Source: an uncultured Lachnospiraceae bacterium
Lineage (GTDB): Bacteria; Bacillota; Clostridia; Lachnospirales; Lachnospiraceae
Length of the DNA: 64,000 nucleotides
Assembly (NCBI GenBank): GCA_910579735.1
Contig: CAJTUZ010000004.1
Location: 109,922-173,921 of the forward strand
Reading direction: 5' to 3'
The translations under genes and the position numbers were made by a program. This document shows, piece by piece, positions 8,721 through 17,971 of this stretch. Under the pieces are notes generated by a model. The model had not been told where the DNA came from, did no database searches, and saw nothing but the letters and a program-made list of their open reading frames with translations. The stretch's first letter is position 1; every line of letters starts with the position of its first letter.

Positions 8721-11247
8721 GTTTATGCATTCCCTCTTTGTCCGCTTTGGTATCAGCTAAAAGCGGCGCCAATGATAACAACAAGCAAAATGCGATCGGA
8801 TAGCACGGATGGAATATCCACTCCGTCAGTCCGGCCACTGCAAAAGACAGCAGTAATGCAAGCGGCAGTACGGCACATGCTCTGTCACTTTTTCTCTTCA
8901 CATAATAAATCAGGGTCTGTACAAATGTTCCGATTCCAAACAGAATAAATACGATGCCCGTCGGAATCCCGTGATCATATGCCGTCTGTAAATAGATATT
9001 GTGTGCATGAACGACCAGGCTCCCGTTCGGCAGCGTAATTCCCATCTCATCATGTCCTGTCATATTCAGATGCATCGCATATAATCTGAAAATATCCAGT
9101 CTGCCGTTCGTGTAAGATTCCGCATCACTTTGCACGTCCTCCTGCATCATCCCGGCAAGTTCTCCTCCTGACAGATCGGCTGAAGCCACCAGCATACGAT
9201 CAGGCCTGCGGTATCCTTCCGGATACTGTCTCTCAGACCGGGTAACAATATATTGGTTAATGCATTTCTCTTCCGGTATCCCGAGCACTTTCAGCTCAAA
9301 AACATGCAGAAAACGTCTCGGCGTCATATAGAAACAGGAATCCATATCCCTGCCGTGCACAATTTCACTCGGCAGTACCTCGATCTCCAAAGTCTCGGGT
9401 CTGGCAACGACCGCCGGTATCAGACGCTGCATCGTAAAAACCGGTGCAAAACAAATGACGACCGCAAGAAACATCATAGCAGCCGCAGAAAACAGCGCTC
9501 TGCACTTTGACCGCATGCACAGACAGACAATCGGAATAATCATGAGCGCCATCAGGATAAAGGCCAGATACCCCGTTCTCGATAACGTAAAGATCAAATA
9601 TACGACCGCAGTCCCAAAGACCAGGAGCTCCTTCCAGATACAGGAAAGTTCCGGCTCCCTGCGATATCTGTCAAGCAGCTTCACAAGCGCCGCGCAGGCT
9701 GCCAGAAGCAGATACACGGCCGAAACCGTTACCGTATGGAAAACAAATGGATAACGGTAGTAAATATGAAACATATATGGTCTGTGCAGCAGACAGTAAC
9801 CGGTCATTACCAGAAAATGAAGCAGGATGCCGCTGCATATATTGGGCAGTATCCTTTCCTTTTTCTCCCAGACGGCCACACGAATATAATACAGCGTGAA
9901 AGCGCACACCAGATAGATCGGCCATCCTCTCGTATTGCGGAACACGATGAGCAGCACAAAGAACACCGTCAAAAGCGTCCCATACCATAAATTGACAGAC
10001 CTTCCAAGTCTGCGGCGGGTCTCCTTTCGAATCAGGACCGTAACCGTATTGATCACCACGATGCCTGCGATAACAGCCGCCCAGACAGTCAGTTTAAGCG
10101 CCTGTATCTTCTCATCATCATCCAGGGAAACCACCTGCCCCCGATAATATAGATACCCCGAAATCCCGGCAATTATCAGATAGACAAAATTAACCGCATT
10201 TAGAATTTCCTTCCGTTTATATGTCACGATCACCGCAAGTCCGAACCAGACTAACATCTCACGATACGCAATCGTGTGATGAATCTCATACAACCCGTTC
10301 ATATAGTGCACGCCTGCCTGGATTGCAAACGCAAAGCAGGCCGCCTGTAAATAGTCCGGAAAGTGATCCCGCAGAACAGAGAACCCCATATCACTGCTTT
10401 TATGAAGTCTGTTCCTGTTGATACCGTAAAGCATGATGCAGGCGGCAAGTATGATCCCTGCAATAAAAAACAGATTCTGTTCCGCATATTCCGAAAACAG
10501 CTGACAGGGCCAGACCGCAATGATCCCAATGAGCGCCAGGACAAGCACTGCCGGCGTTGCCGTCCGTTTAAAGACCTGCTCCACGGTAAGCAGTCTGTTC
10601 CTTTCAGGATATCTGCCGTAATATTTACCCGCACAGATCGTCACGAGAAGTCCGAGCATCACAAGGAGAGCATCACATACCAATGTTTTGCCCTTTCGAA
10701 GCGGAATCTGATATTCATATTCGGTAATGATATTATGCTCCGTGTCTTCCACATTGCCGTAATACAGCGTACCGTTATAGATCGTACCGGAAGTCTCCGT
10801 ATCCTCATACGCCACATAGAAATCCGTGGAAACGCCCTGCAAAAGATAGTAATACTCCCTGCCGACTTCGGTCTCCTGATTCACCTGTATCGTACAAAAT
10901 CCCGGTACTTCTTCCATATTATCCGTAGAAATGAACTGCTGCATCAAAACATTTCTGGAAGCATCATATAAAATGAAATTAAATGTTTCGCCCGCAGATT
11001 CATTCAGCAGATATACTTTGATATTCTGCAGATAGTCGTATTGTGCCACGAACATCTGCTGTACCATATAATCCTCCGTAATGGCCTCCGAGCTCATGGA
11101 TATCTGCCTGTTGCTTCCGGAAACTATTTTCTCGGTCACAAGCCGGAGGGGCCATAACGTGATCATGATGGCGAAAATGATAAGCCAGGTCGTTCCATAA
11201 ACCGCCTGATATCTATTGATAATCTTATTCATTCTGTTCAAAAACAC
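8695..11247 (-). CDS. O-antigen ligase/polymerase-like membrane protein
   Basis: This 850-residue integral membrane protein has an N-terminal helix, a large extracytoplasmic domain (residues about 30-190), more than ten further helices and a second large loop. Near the C-terminus GSLVVHAHNIYLQTAYDHG matches the signature loop of the WaaL/Wzy O-antigen ligase family, which joins or polymerises lipid-linked glycans on the outer face of the membrane. The start is uncertain: GTG at 11247 or ATG at 11232, neither with a strong ribosome binding site. The stop overlaps the dehydratase gene. It is a candidate polymerase or ligase for the first glycan; the second cluster has its own EpsG-like protein. 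Confidence 0.78.
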   Translation of the reverse strand: MFLNRMNKIINRYQAVYGTTWLIIFAIMITLWPLRLVTEKIVSGSNRQISMSSEAITEDYMVQQMFVAQYDYLQNIKVYLLNESAGETFNFILYDASRNVLMQQFISTDNMEEVPGFCTIQVNQETEVGREYYYLLQGVSTDFYVAYEDTETSGTIYNGTLYYGNVEDTEHNIITEYEYQIPLRKGKTLVCDALLVMLGLLVTICAGKYYGRYPERNRLLTVEQVFKRTATPAVLVLALIGIIAVWPCQLFSEYAEQNLFFIAGIILAACIMLYGINRNRLHKSSDMGFSVLRDHFPDYLQAACFAFAIQAGVHYMNGLYEIHHTIAYREMLVWFGLAVIVTYKRKEILNAVNFVYLIIAGISGYLYYRGQVVSLDDDEKIQALKLTVWAAVIAGIVVINTVTVLIRKETRRRLGRSVNLWYGTLLTVFFVLLIVFRNTRGWPIYLVCAFTLYYIRVAVWEKKERILPNICSGILLHFLVMTGYCLLHRPYMFHIYYRYPFVFHTVTVSAVYLLLAACAALVKLLDRYRREPELSCIWKELLVFGTAVVYLIFTLSRTGYLAFILMALMIIPIVCLCMRSKCRALFSAAAMMFLAVVICFAPVFTMQRLIPAVVARPETLEIEVLPSEIVHGRDMDSCFYMTPRRFLHVFELKVLGIPEEKCINQYIVTRSERQYPEGYRRPDRMLVASADLSGGELAGMMQEDVQSDAESYTNGRLDIFRLYAMHLNMTGHDEMGITLPNGSLVVHAHNIYLQTAYDHGIPTGIVFILFGIGTFVQTLIYYVKRKSDRACAVLPLALLLSFAVAGLTEWIFHPCYPIAFCLLLSLAPLLADTKADKEGMHKHGEEAKTV

Positions 11248-11297
11248 TTTCTTTGAATTTTAATCCTGCCTTATAGTGTACCATAACTGCCATTATT

Positions 11298-13124
11298 TTA
11301 CAACTTGACAAACTTTTCCTCCTCAAGCATGACTGCGGCAAACAGCGGCAGGCCAAACCAGAAGATCAGCACATAGCGCGGCAGATACGTCGGTCCGAGC
11401 AGTACCGTCAGCCAGACAAGCAGCACTAACAGATACGGCACCACGATATGATACTTTTTCCGGTAAAATATATAGCAGAAGACAAACAGAAAACACCAGA
11501 ACAACCCTCCCGGAGAATACAGCATGGACACGATCGGTATTTTCTCCTGTTCGACTTCCAGCGACAGCCTCCGGTACATTTCATCCAGCCACGGAATCTT
11601 ACTGTCTCTTACGCCAGGCAGTTCCACCTCATAACCGAAATATGAACTGTCCTGATAAGTAAAGGTAAATACAGTATTCCCGGAATACACATCTATTATC
11701 GTATCCGGATACCAGAAACCGTATGAATTGACAAGCCACGCATTGATATAAGAAAGCGGTTTCCTTAAACCGATCTTAATCCACAGTTTCGCATACCTGG
11801 ATCTGTCGGCTGCATACGCCTGGTTATTAAAATGAAACTTGACCGGATCGGACAGCTTCGGATTATAAAGCACAAGCGCTTCTTCCGGCAGTATTTCATG
11901 CAGCACGGCAATATCCTCTGCATCAAACGATTCTTTGTTGAATTTGTATGTCCTTGCAAGCTGCTGTATCGGCACCGTCAGGATCTCCTGATTTTCCTCG
12001 CTGTGCGCGTGCAGAACAAATGCAAGCGTCCCGCTTATCAGAAAATAAGAAACAAACACGACCGCAAGAAGAAATCCCATCTTTTTTCTGTGTCTCTTAT
12101 GATATAAAAGAAGCACCGGCACCATTACGGCAAATGCGTAAATACCGTTTTTACGGAATAACAGCATCGTAAGCGCACTCAGTACAAAAAACGCCATTCC
12201 TGTTTTGGAAGCAAAAAACGCATCTTCCGAAATCCCCATATCAAGCATCACGAGCAGAAGCAGCAAAAGCGCAGCCGTAAAAATTGCATCCTTTGCAGAA
12301 CAGAGCGTAAACATTACGATCACCGGAAAGATGGCAAAATAAATGAGCGCCGGAAGACAGACAGCCTTCGACACTTTCTTTCTGCGAAGCCAGAGGATCA
12401 GATACGTGAAGCAGCCCGCCACCAGAAACATCTGCACAATCATGTAACAGGCGATCCCCAGATTATAAGAATCCGTCACTTTATGCACGGCACAGATAAT
12501 TCCGCCGAGCATCAGGACATGAACAAGCGGATGATGCGTCGTGAAATTTCTGGATGCCACCTGTAAATATTCATCCTGCGCATCATACACAAAAAAGCCG
12601 GGATAAACGGCCAAAAGCACTGTGCTCCAACATAAAATCAGAAAAACAAACATCACGGCCCTGGCATGTTTCTCCAGAAATGTCGGTGCTTTCGGCACTT
12701 TGATATGCGCTGCGATACTTTCCTTACGCTCTTCCATCTTACTTAGAAAATTCCAGAACTTACGGACCAAGATCATAAAAAGGCATGTTAAGACAGGCAG
12801 TGAAATCCACAACCTCCAGTCCTTAAAATCCACATTTCCTTCCGCCTCCAGCCTGACGCCGAAAAGCATGGCCGTCGTAAAAAACAGGGAAAAAGCGCCC
12901 GCGATCTTCCATCCGCGCATGTCTTTCAAATCGATCGTATGCAGGGAAAGATTCACCGCATACAGACACAAAAGCCATAAAAAAACAGATATGATGCTGT
13001 TGCTGAATACGAGCGTATTTCCCTTTAAGTTCAAAAGCTGAGGAAAGCATAACGTTCCTGCCGTTGCAACAACAATCGCTATCAGATTCAGTTTCAGTTT
13101 TATCTTAATCTCATTCCCGTTCAT
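11298..13124 (-). CDS. Large polytopic membrane protein, DUF6020-like
   Basis: The 608-residue protein has at least ten predicted helices and a conserved-looking loop VYPGFFVYDAQDEYLQVASRNFTTHHPLVHV between helices. From memory this resembles the DUF6020 family that occurs beside GtrB-like transferases in Lachnospiraceae; I could not test it. The acidic loop and HHP motif suggest a GT-C-type transferase using a polyprenyl-phosphate sugar made by the adjacent GtrB-like enzyme. ATG at 13124 overlaps the upstream gene by 14 bp, indicating translational coupling; a TTG codon precedes it. No catalytic residue can be assigned. Confidence 0.72.
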   Translation of the reverse strand: MNGNEIKIKLKLNLIAIVVATAGTLCFPQLLNLKGNTLVFSNSIISVFLWLLCLYAVNLSLHTIDLKDMRGWKIAGAFSLFFTTAMLFGVRLEAEGNVDFKDWRLWISLPVLTCLFMILVRKFWNFLSKMEERKESIAAHIKVPKAPTFLEKHARAVMFVFLILCWSTVLLAVYPGFFVYDAQDEYLQVASRNFTTHHPLVHVLMLGGIICAVHKVTDSYNLGIACYMIVQMFLVAGCFTYLILWLRRKKVSKAVCLPALIYFAIFPVIVMFTLCSAKDAIFTAALLLLLLVMLDMGISEDAFFASKTGMAFFVLSALTMLLFRKNGIYAFAVMVPVLLLYHKRHRKKMGFLLAVVFVSYFLISGTLAFVLHAHSEENQEILTVPIQQLARTYKFNKESFDAEDIAVLHEILPEEALVLYNPKLSDPVKFHFNNQAYAADRSRYAKLWIKIGLRKPLSYINAWLVNSYGFWYPDTIIDVYSGNTVFTFTYQDSSYFGYEVELPGVRDSKIPWLDEMYRRLSLEVEQEKIPIVSMLYSPGGLFWCFLFVFCYIFYRKKYHIVVPYLLVLLVWLTVLLGPTYLPRYVLIFWFGLPLFAAVMLEEEKFVKL

Positions 13125-14046
13125 CAATACACTCTCTAATCACATATTGCGGAGAATTATTCATGGATATATAAATTCTTCCGATGTACTCTCCAATGAT
13201 TCCAAGCATCAGCATTACCATGCCGCCGATAAACACCATGGCAGACATCAGCGAGCTGAAACCGATCACTACATTCGGATTCACCAGCTTCTTAACGATC
13301 GTATAAATTCCGTATAAAAATCCTGCTATTGCCGAAAATGCACCGATAGCGGTCGCCACCCTGAGCGGCTTGATACTGAATGCCGTAAACCCGTTAAACC
13401 ACAATGCCAGAAGTTTCCCGATCGTATAGCCGGATGTCCCGACCTGCCGTTCCCTGTGCTTCACATCCACATTGGTTATATTTTTCGTCGCACGCAGTAC
13501 AAGACCGATGACATAGGGATACGGATTCGTATAACGCAGCATCTCATCCACAATAAACCGCTTTACCGCAAAATAACTGGACAGATATAATTCTTTTGGT
13601 TTCCCGAGCATTACCCTTGTCATCCATTCATTGACATGACTGCCGAAATTACGAAATGCGGAATGCTTTTTTATCTCATATCTGGCATAGACAACGTCAT
13701 ATCCCTCCTCCAGCCTGGCAAGCAGCTTGGGCACTTCTTCTGCCGGCGTCTGTCCGTCGTCATCCAGACAGACTATGATATCACCGTGCGCATAACGAAA
13801 CCCTGCCATCAATGCCGCATGCTGTCCGAAATTTCTGGCCAGATTCACACCGCAGATTTCTTTTCTTTTTTCACACAGGCTTCGGATCACTTCAAACGTA
13901 TTGTCCGGTGAAGCGTCGTTTACAAGAATAATCTCGTATCGATACTGCTTTGACCGCTCCAGTGTAACGCTTATTTCTTCTACCACCTTACCAATCGTCT
14001 GCGCCGAACGATAACATGGTATTACGAAACTGACTAACTTACTCAT
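13111..14046 (-). CDS. GtrB/DPM1-like polyprenyl-phosphate glycosyltransferase (GT2)
   Basis: This 311-residue enzyme should move a sugar from a nucleotide donor onto undecaprenyl phosphate, giving a donor for GT-C membrane transferases. The GT-A domain begins VSFVIPCYRSAQTIGKVVEEI, has VNDASPDNT, the DDD metal motif in VCLDDDGQTP, and NFGQHAALMAG. Two C-terminal transmembrane helices (residues about 230-255 and 268-290) end in IIGEYIGRIYISMNNSPQYVI, typical of the GtrB/ArnC group. It is coupled to the DUF6020-like gene downstream. The sugar cannot be predicted. A GtrA protein that could flip its product is encoded at 22134. Confidence 0.87.
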   Translation of the reverse strand: MSKLVSFVIPCYRSAQTIGKVVEEISVTLERSKQYRYEIILVNDASPDNTFEVIRSLCEKRKEICGVNLARNFGQHAALMAGFRYAHGDIIVCLDDDGQTPAEEVPKLLARLEEGYDVVYARYEIKKHSAFRNFGSHVNEWMTRVMLGKPKELYLSSYFAVKRFIVDEMLRYTNPYPYVIGLVLRATKNITNVDVKHRERQVGTSGYTIGKLLALWFNGFTAFSIKPLRVATAIGAFSAIAGFLYGIYTIVKKLVNPNVVIGFSSLMSAMVFIGGMVMLMLGIIGEYIGRIYISMNNSPQYVIRECIDERE

Positions 14047-14071
14047 GAAAACTATTTCCCTTCTTAAATCA

Positions 14072-14608
14072 TCATTCTTTTTCTATTTTGTAAAAAACCA
14101 TTTCTCTTGCGCCCTCTTCTGTCTCTATCATTTCCCGTTTTCCTTCTATCAAACAAAATCCCGCTTTTTCATAGCTTCTCCTTGCCCCCGCATTATCCGC
14201 AAAAACTCTTAAAAAGACCGTATGCAGAGCAAGTTCTTCAAACGCATAAGAAATCATAAGCCTGGCTGCCTGTGTTGCGTAGCCTTTTCCGAGCGCATCC
14301 TCTTCTCCGATAAAAATACCGTATTCCGCGAGACGCTTCTCCTGATCGATATCCCTGAGATACACGCTTCCCACTGCCCGGCCGGAAACGGTCTCACAGA
14401 TCATAAACTGTACGACATGACCGGGTTCTATCTGTGTGCGTATCCAGCTTAAATGCCCCTCTTTGGTAAAAGGCTTCCTGTAAATAAAATTATCCCGTAC
14501 CCGCGGCGTGTTCCGCCATGTTATGATCTTATCCGTATCCGCACTTTCCATAAGCCGCAGATAAATGTCCCCTGATCCCGCATAAAGAGTCAGCTGTGAT
14601 TTCGCCAT
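14072..14608 (-). CDS. GNAT N-acetyltransferase, candidate amino-sugar acetyltransferase
   Basis: This 178-residue GNAT protein of the RimJ/PseH/WecD type should use acetyl-CoA to acetylate an amine. Residues 20-60 contain ITWRNTPRVRDNFIYRKPFTKEGHLSWI, like the N-terminus of PseH-type enzymes, and the CoA-binding segment is GIFIGEEDALGKGYATQAARLM. LRVFADNAGARRSYEKAGF completes the fold. It is the only recognisable sugar acetyltransferase in the window, while the Pse, WecE and PglE routes each produce a 4-amino sugar that is normally acetylated. Which it serves is undecided: proximity to wecE favours a WecD role and pathway completeness favours PseH. Ribosomal protein acetylation remains possible. 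Confidence 0.8.
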   Translation of the reverse strand: MAKSQLTLYAGSGDIYLRLMESADTDKIITWRNTPRVRDNFIYRKPFTKEGHLSWIRTQIEPGHVVQFMICETVSGRAVGSVYLRDIDQEKRLAEYGIFIGEEDALGKGYATQAARLMISYAFEELALHTVFLRVFADNAGARRSYEKAGFCLIEGKREMIETEEGAREMVFYKIEKE

Positions 14609-14650
14609 GGCTTGTCCTTCCTTTGGTCTTTGCTATGTTTTATATAGTGG

Positions 14651-14833
14651 TTGTGACTCCGGAACGGGCAGGCAGCGGAAAAAGTTTCTGCTTTGGGCAC
14701 GCTCCCGCTCCGTTAAAAACGTAGCGGTACTAAGAATTTTGCGCCGTATACGGCGTAAAATTCAAGTGCCGACGTTTTTAGAGGGCCCTCAGCAGAAAGC
14801 TTTTTCCGCTGCCTGCCCGTTCCGGAGTCACAA
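14651..14833. repeat. Structured intergenic element, copy 2
   Basis: This 183-bp element has a perfect 34-bp outer stem (14651-14684 with 14800-14833) unrelated in sequence to the stems of the other copies. The conserved inner part follows: TTTCTGC (14685-14691) with GCAGAAA (14792-14798), one unpaired G at 14799, TAAAAACG (14714-14721) with CGTTTTTA (14773-14780), and CGGTACT (14725-14731) with AGTGCCG (14765-14771). The terminal hairpin at 14734-14763 has 13-bp arms and a TATA loop; one pair is G-T, which would pair in RNA but not perfectly in DNA. It lies between the GNAT gene and a membrane-protein gene, in the same orientation as copy 1. Function unknown. Confidence 0.85.
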
Positions 14834-14835
14834 GT

Positions 14836-16758
14836 TCATCGCAATCTCACACGGTAAACCGCATATTTTCCATCAATCAAATCCGCCTGTTCTATCTCTA
14901 CGGCGGTGCCTTCCTGCGCATAGTATGCCTGTATCCAGTCCGTATTACTGTCCGGCAGTTCGATGTCCATAATAAAGTACACGTTTGGATTCCCCAACAG
15001 TCCCGCTTCCATCGTTTCCATGCCGAAACGGTTTAATTTCTCCTGATACAGAGGACTCTTGCATATCCACCCACCCATAATATCATAATTGCCGAGAGAA
15101 TTGTCGATATTCTTAAATATTTTTTGCGAAAAGCCAACCGTGGAATAAACGTCTTCAAAATAAAAATTCTCCGGATGCGCCCTGCAATATTCTAAGATCG
15201 CTTCGGCGCCGCGGTTGGCCGTTTCTCTGGCCTCCATATCGGCGCTGACTCTCCGGACGGTCTGCGGCAGATAACACAGACAGATCAAAAATACGATGCC
15301 TGCAAATACAAGACCGGCTGCCCGTGACATTCCTGTATTCTGCAACCGCCTGTGCGCCGTTTCCGGTAAAGCGGCATCCTTAACATCTTCCGGTCCCGTC
15401 TCCGTCCCGCAGCAGATCTTCCGGCATGATCCGTTCATACAGAGCATCCCGGCAAGAAGCATTGTTTCCACGAAATATAAAGAATGCGTGATCCGCTCCG
15501 GATCTCTGCCGTTCATCAAAATATACATCCATAACCCGGTGCGCACGATACCAAGCAGAATAAGTTCCCACAGAAATTTCCATTTTCCGCGCCTGTCTTT
15601 ATGACGAAGCAGGCCGCACACGCCTGCGAGAAAAACACAGCCGTATCCAAACACCATCAGCCTGTTATACGGTGCATCCCCGGCAGCCAGAATACGGTAA
15701 AGATACTCTCTGACGCGCTTTTGAAATAAACTAAGCCATTCGTCCGCAGAGTTTTTCACCGCAGTTTTTGCCGCATCACCCGACGCGTATGCCGCGATCT
15801 CTCCCAGCACATTTTCATCGATCTCCTCGTCCAATCCGAAGTTATAATTGGCAAGCAGCTCCTGCGATGCGTCGCCAAGTCCGATAGAACGCAGATATTC
15901 CTTATGTTCCCCGCTTGTTACGACATCCAGATGAAAATCATAGACTGTCGTCCGATTGTTAAAAAAGGTACGGAATGCACGCCAATCTTTACCGGCGTAC
16001 GCCGCCGCATCCGTCAGACTGCTAAAAAGCAGTCCTGCCAAAATGGCGCCGATCACAATCCCGTATCTGTAATAATTTTCTTTCCCGAAAAATTTCTCTT
16101 CTTCCAGCCAGCGAAAAAATCCTGCCAGACAAATCAGCGGAAACAATAAAAGAAGCATTTCCGAGCGGAGCTGATACGCCAGAATAACAAGGAAAACCGA
16201 TGGCAGATTCCGCTTGATGAACCGGCCGGACGTCAGTCCTTTTTCCGTCGTCATGAAAAGAAAAAGCGCCGCGCCGGCCAGCAAACTGCAGGTGATGGTA
16301 TATTGCACGGCGACCAGATGCGGCAGCATCACACCCCACATAAATACCGTTATCAGGCATATGATTCCCGCTTTCTGAACCCTTTTTTTACAAAAACCAA
16401 GCAGCCGGACACCGATCAGGTACAAACTGCCTGTCTGGCATAAGAACAAAAACAGGCCATACCAGGGAATATTCCTGCACAGCCTGTAACATAACGCAAT
16501 CAATGCGCCAAGTAAATATAATGTCTGCATATTATGGCCTTCCGGCGTACCGGTATAAACGCCGGCCATAATATCCTTCATCAATACATCATCGTTCAGA
16601 TCATAATAAAAGTCATACAGGAAACTCATGAGTACAATATTGACTATCATAGTCAATATAAGTATCATCCGATTTTCCCACTGCAGAATATGCGTTTTTT
16701 CCGCCTGCGCTTTCGGACCGGCAGGCACAAAACTTTTTCTCCATTTTTGAAGATTCAT
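14836..16758 (-). CDS. Polytopic membrane protein with extracytoplasmic C-terminal domain, unknown function
   Basis: The 640-residue protein starts with a short basic tail, then a helix and the loop YDLNDDVLMKDIMAGVYTGTPEGHNMQTLYLLGAL-like region (residues about 50-90) with clustered acidic residues, followed by roughly ten more helices and a soluble C-terminal domain of about 120 residues (VRRVSADMEARETANRGAEA onward). This layout resembles Lachnospiraceae membrane proteins found in glycan clusters, possibly GT-C transferases, but no named family is recognised. ATG at 16758 is chosen over ATG at 16767 because GAGAGG is 10 nt from the first and only 1 nt from the second. It follows the WecE-like gene closely, suggesting co-transcription. 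Confidence 0.72.
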   Translation of the reverse strand: MNLQKWRKSFVPAGPKAQAEKTHILQWENRMILILTMIVNIVLMSFLYDFYYDLNDDVLMKDIMAGVYTGTPEGHNMQTLYLLGALIALCYRLCRNIPWYGLFLFLCQTGSLYLIGVRLLGFCKKRVQKAGIICLITVFMWGVMLPHLVAVQYTITCSLLAGAALFLFMTTEKGLTSGRFIKRNLPSVFLVILAYQLRSEMLLLLFPLICLAGFFRWLEEEKFFGKENYYRYGIVIGAILAGLLFSSLTDAAAYAGKDWRAFRTFFNNRTTVYDFHLDVVTSGEHKEYLRSIGLGDASQELLANYNFGLDEEIDENVLGEIAAYASGDAAKTAVKNSADEWLSLFQKRVREYLYRILAAGDAPYNRLMVFGYGCVFLAGVCGLLRHKDRRGKWKFLWELILLGIVRTGLWMYILMNGRDPERITHSLYFVETMLLAGMLCMNGSCRKICCGTETGPEDVKDAALPETAHRRLQNTGMSRAAGLVFAGIVFLICLCYLPQTVRRVSADMEARETANRGAEAILEYCRAHPENFYFEDVYSTVGFSQKIFKNIDNSLGNYDIMGGWICKSPLYQEKLNRFGMETMEAGLLGNPNVYFIMDIELPDSNTDWIQAYYAQEGTAVEIEQADLIDGKYAVYRVRLR

Positions 16759-16773
16759 CAACGGCATACCTCT

Positions 16774-17907
16774 CTACTGATAAAACGCCTTCACCTGCGC
16801 TGCGATATATTCTACTTCATCCGCAGTCAGTTTATAGAACATCGGCAGACGTAAGAGTCTCTCGCTCTCTTTCGTCGTATACTTGTCCTCGCCGTGAAAT
16901 CTGCCGAATTTGATACCGGCCGGCGCCGAATGCAGCGGTACATAATGTGATGCCGGAAGAATGTTCTTTTCTTTCAGAAAAGCATCCAGTCTGCTTCTTT
17001 CTTCCAGATCCTTCGTCTTAAGATAGAACATGTGCGCATTATGTGTACAATGCGCAGGAATAAAGGGAAGCTCAATCTTTCCCGCTTCCGCAAGCGGCAA
17101 AAGCAGTTCATGGTACTGGTTCCATCTGTCCATTCTTGCCTGTGTGATCTCGTCCGCCAGTTCCAGCTGTGCGTACAGATACGCTGCGTTCATGTCGCTT
17201 GGCAGATAAGACGAACCATAGTTCTGCCAGCGGTATTTATCAACCTGACCTCTGTAATATTTGCTTCTGTCCGTTCCCTTTTCCCGGATGATCTCGGCAT
17301 CTTCAATATATTTTTCATCCCGGATCAAAATAGCGCCGCCTTCTCCCATGCTGAAATTCTTCGTCTCATGGAAACTGAAACAGCCGAATTCACCAAACGT
17401 ACCGAGCGCCTTCCCTTTATAGGATGCCATAATACCCTGTGCCGCATCTTCCACAACGAACAGATCATGTCTTTTTGCAATCTCCATGATCTCATCCATC
17501 TCGCAGCCCACGCCTGCATAATGCACCGGCACGATCGCTTTCGTCCGGTCCGTGACCGCATCCTCGACCAGCGTCTCGTCCATATTCATCGTATCCGGCC
17601 TGATATCTACGAAAACAGCCGTTGCCCCGCGCAGTACAAAAGCATCTGCCGTTGAGACAAAAGTATAAGAAGGCATGATCACCTCATCCCCTGCTTTGAT
17701 ATCCGCAAGCAGAGCCGCCATCTCTGTCGCATGTGTACAGGACGTGGTAAGCAGACACTTCTTCGTCCCTGTCTTTTCTTCGATCCACTGATTGCATGCT
17801 TTGGTGAAGCTGCCATCACCGCAGATCTTTTTATCATCAACAGCCTGCTTTATATAATCCATTTCTTTTCCCGTATAGGGCGGGACGTTAAAATCAATTT
17901 TATCCAC
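16774..17907 (-). CDS. wecE: dTDP-4-amino-4,6-dideoxygalactose transaminase, WecE/RffA-like
   Basis: This 377-residue DegT-family PLP enzyme should aminate C4 of dTDP-4-keto-6-deoxyglucose to dTDP-Fuc4N. Motifs: IDFNVPPYTGKEMDYI at the N-terminus, TTSCTHATEMAALL, VEDAAQGIMASYKGK with Asp154, and FHETKNFSMGEGGA with the PLP lysine Lys183. These match WecE/RffA rather than PseC or PglE. Translation starts at GTG 17907, supported by AGGA 9 nt upstream. The dTDP-glucose enzymes RmlA and RmlB are not in the window, so its substrate must come from genes elsewhere. A GNAT gene two genes downstream could acetylate the product to dTDP-Fuc4NAc, as WecD does. Confidence 0.87.
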   Translation of the reverse strand: MDKIDFNVPPYTGKEMDYIKQAVDDKKICGDGSFTKACNQWIEEKTGTKKCLLTTSCTHATEMAALLADIKAGDEVIMPSYTFVSTADAFVLRGATAVFVDIRPDTMNMDETLVEDAVTDRTKAIVPVHYAGVGCEMDEIMEIAKRHDLFVVEDAAQGIMASYKGKALGTFGEFGCFSFHETKNFSMGEGGAILIRDEKYIEDAEIIREKGTDRSKYYRGQVDKYRWQNYGSSYLPSDMNAAYLYAQLELADEITQARMDRWNQYHELLLPLAEAGKIELPFIPAHCTHNAHMFYLKTKDLEERSRLDAFLKEKNILPASHYVPLHSAPAGIKFGRFHGEDKYTTKESERLLRLPMFYKLTADEVEYIAAQVKAFYQ

Positions 17908-17971
17908 TGTACTATTTCCTGCCTTTCTGTTTCTATCTTTTATCTATTCGTTCATCGTTTTGATCATTGCA

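Noticed and set aside
5452..14833. The structured elements as a CRISPR array, integron attC site or insertion sequence
   Set aside because: There are no regularly spaced repeats, no integrase and no transposase, and the outer arms are not shared as terminal repeats of a transposon would be.
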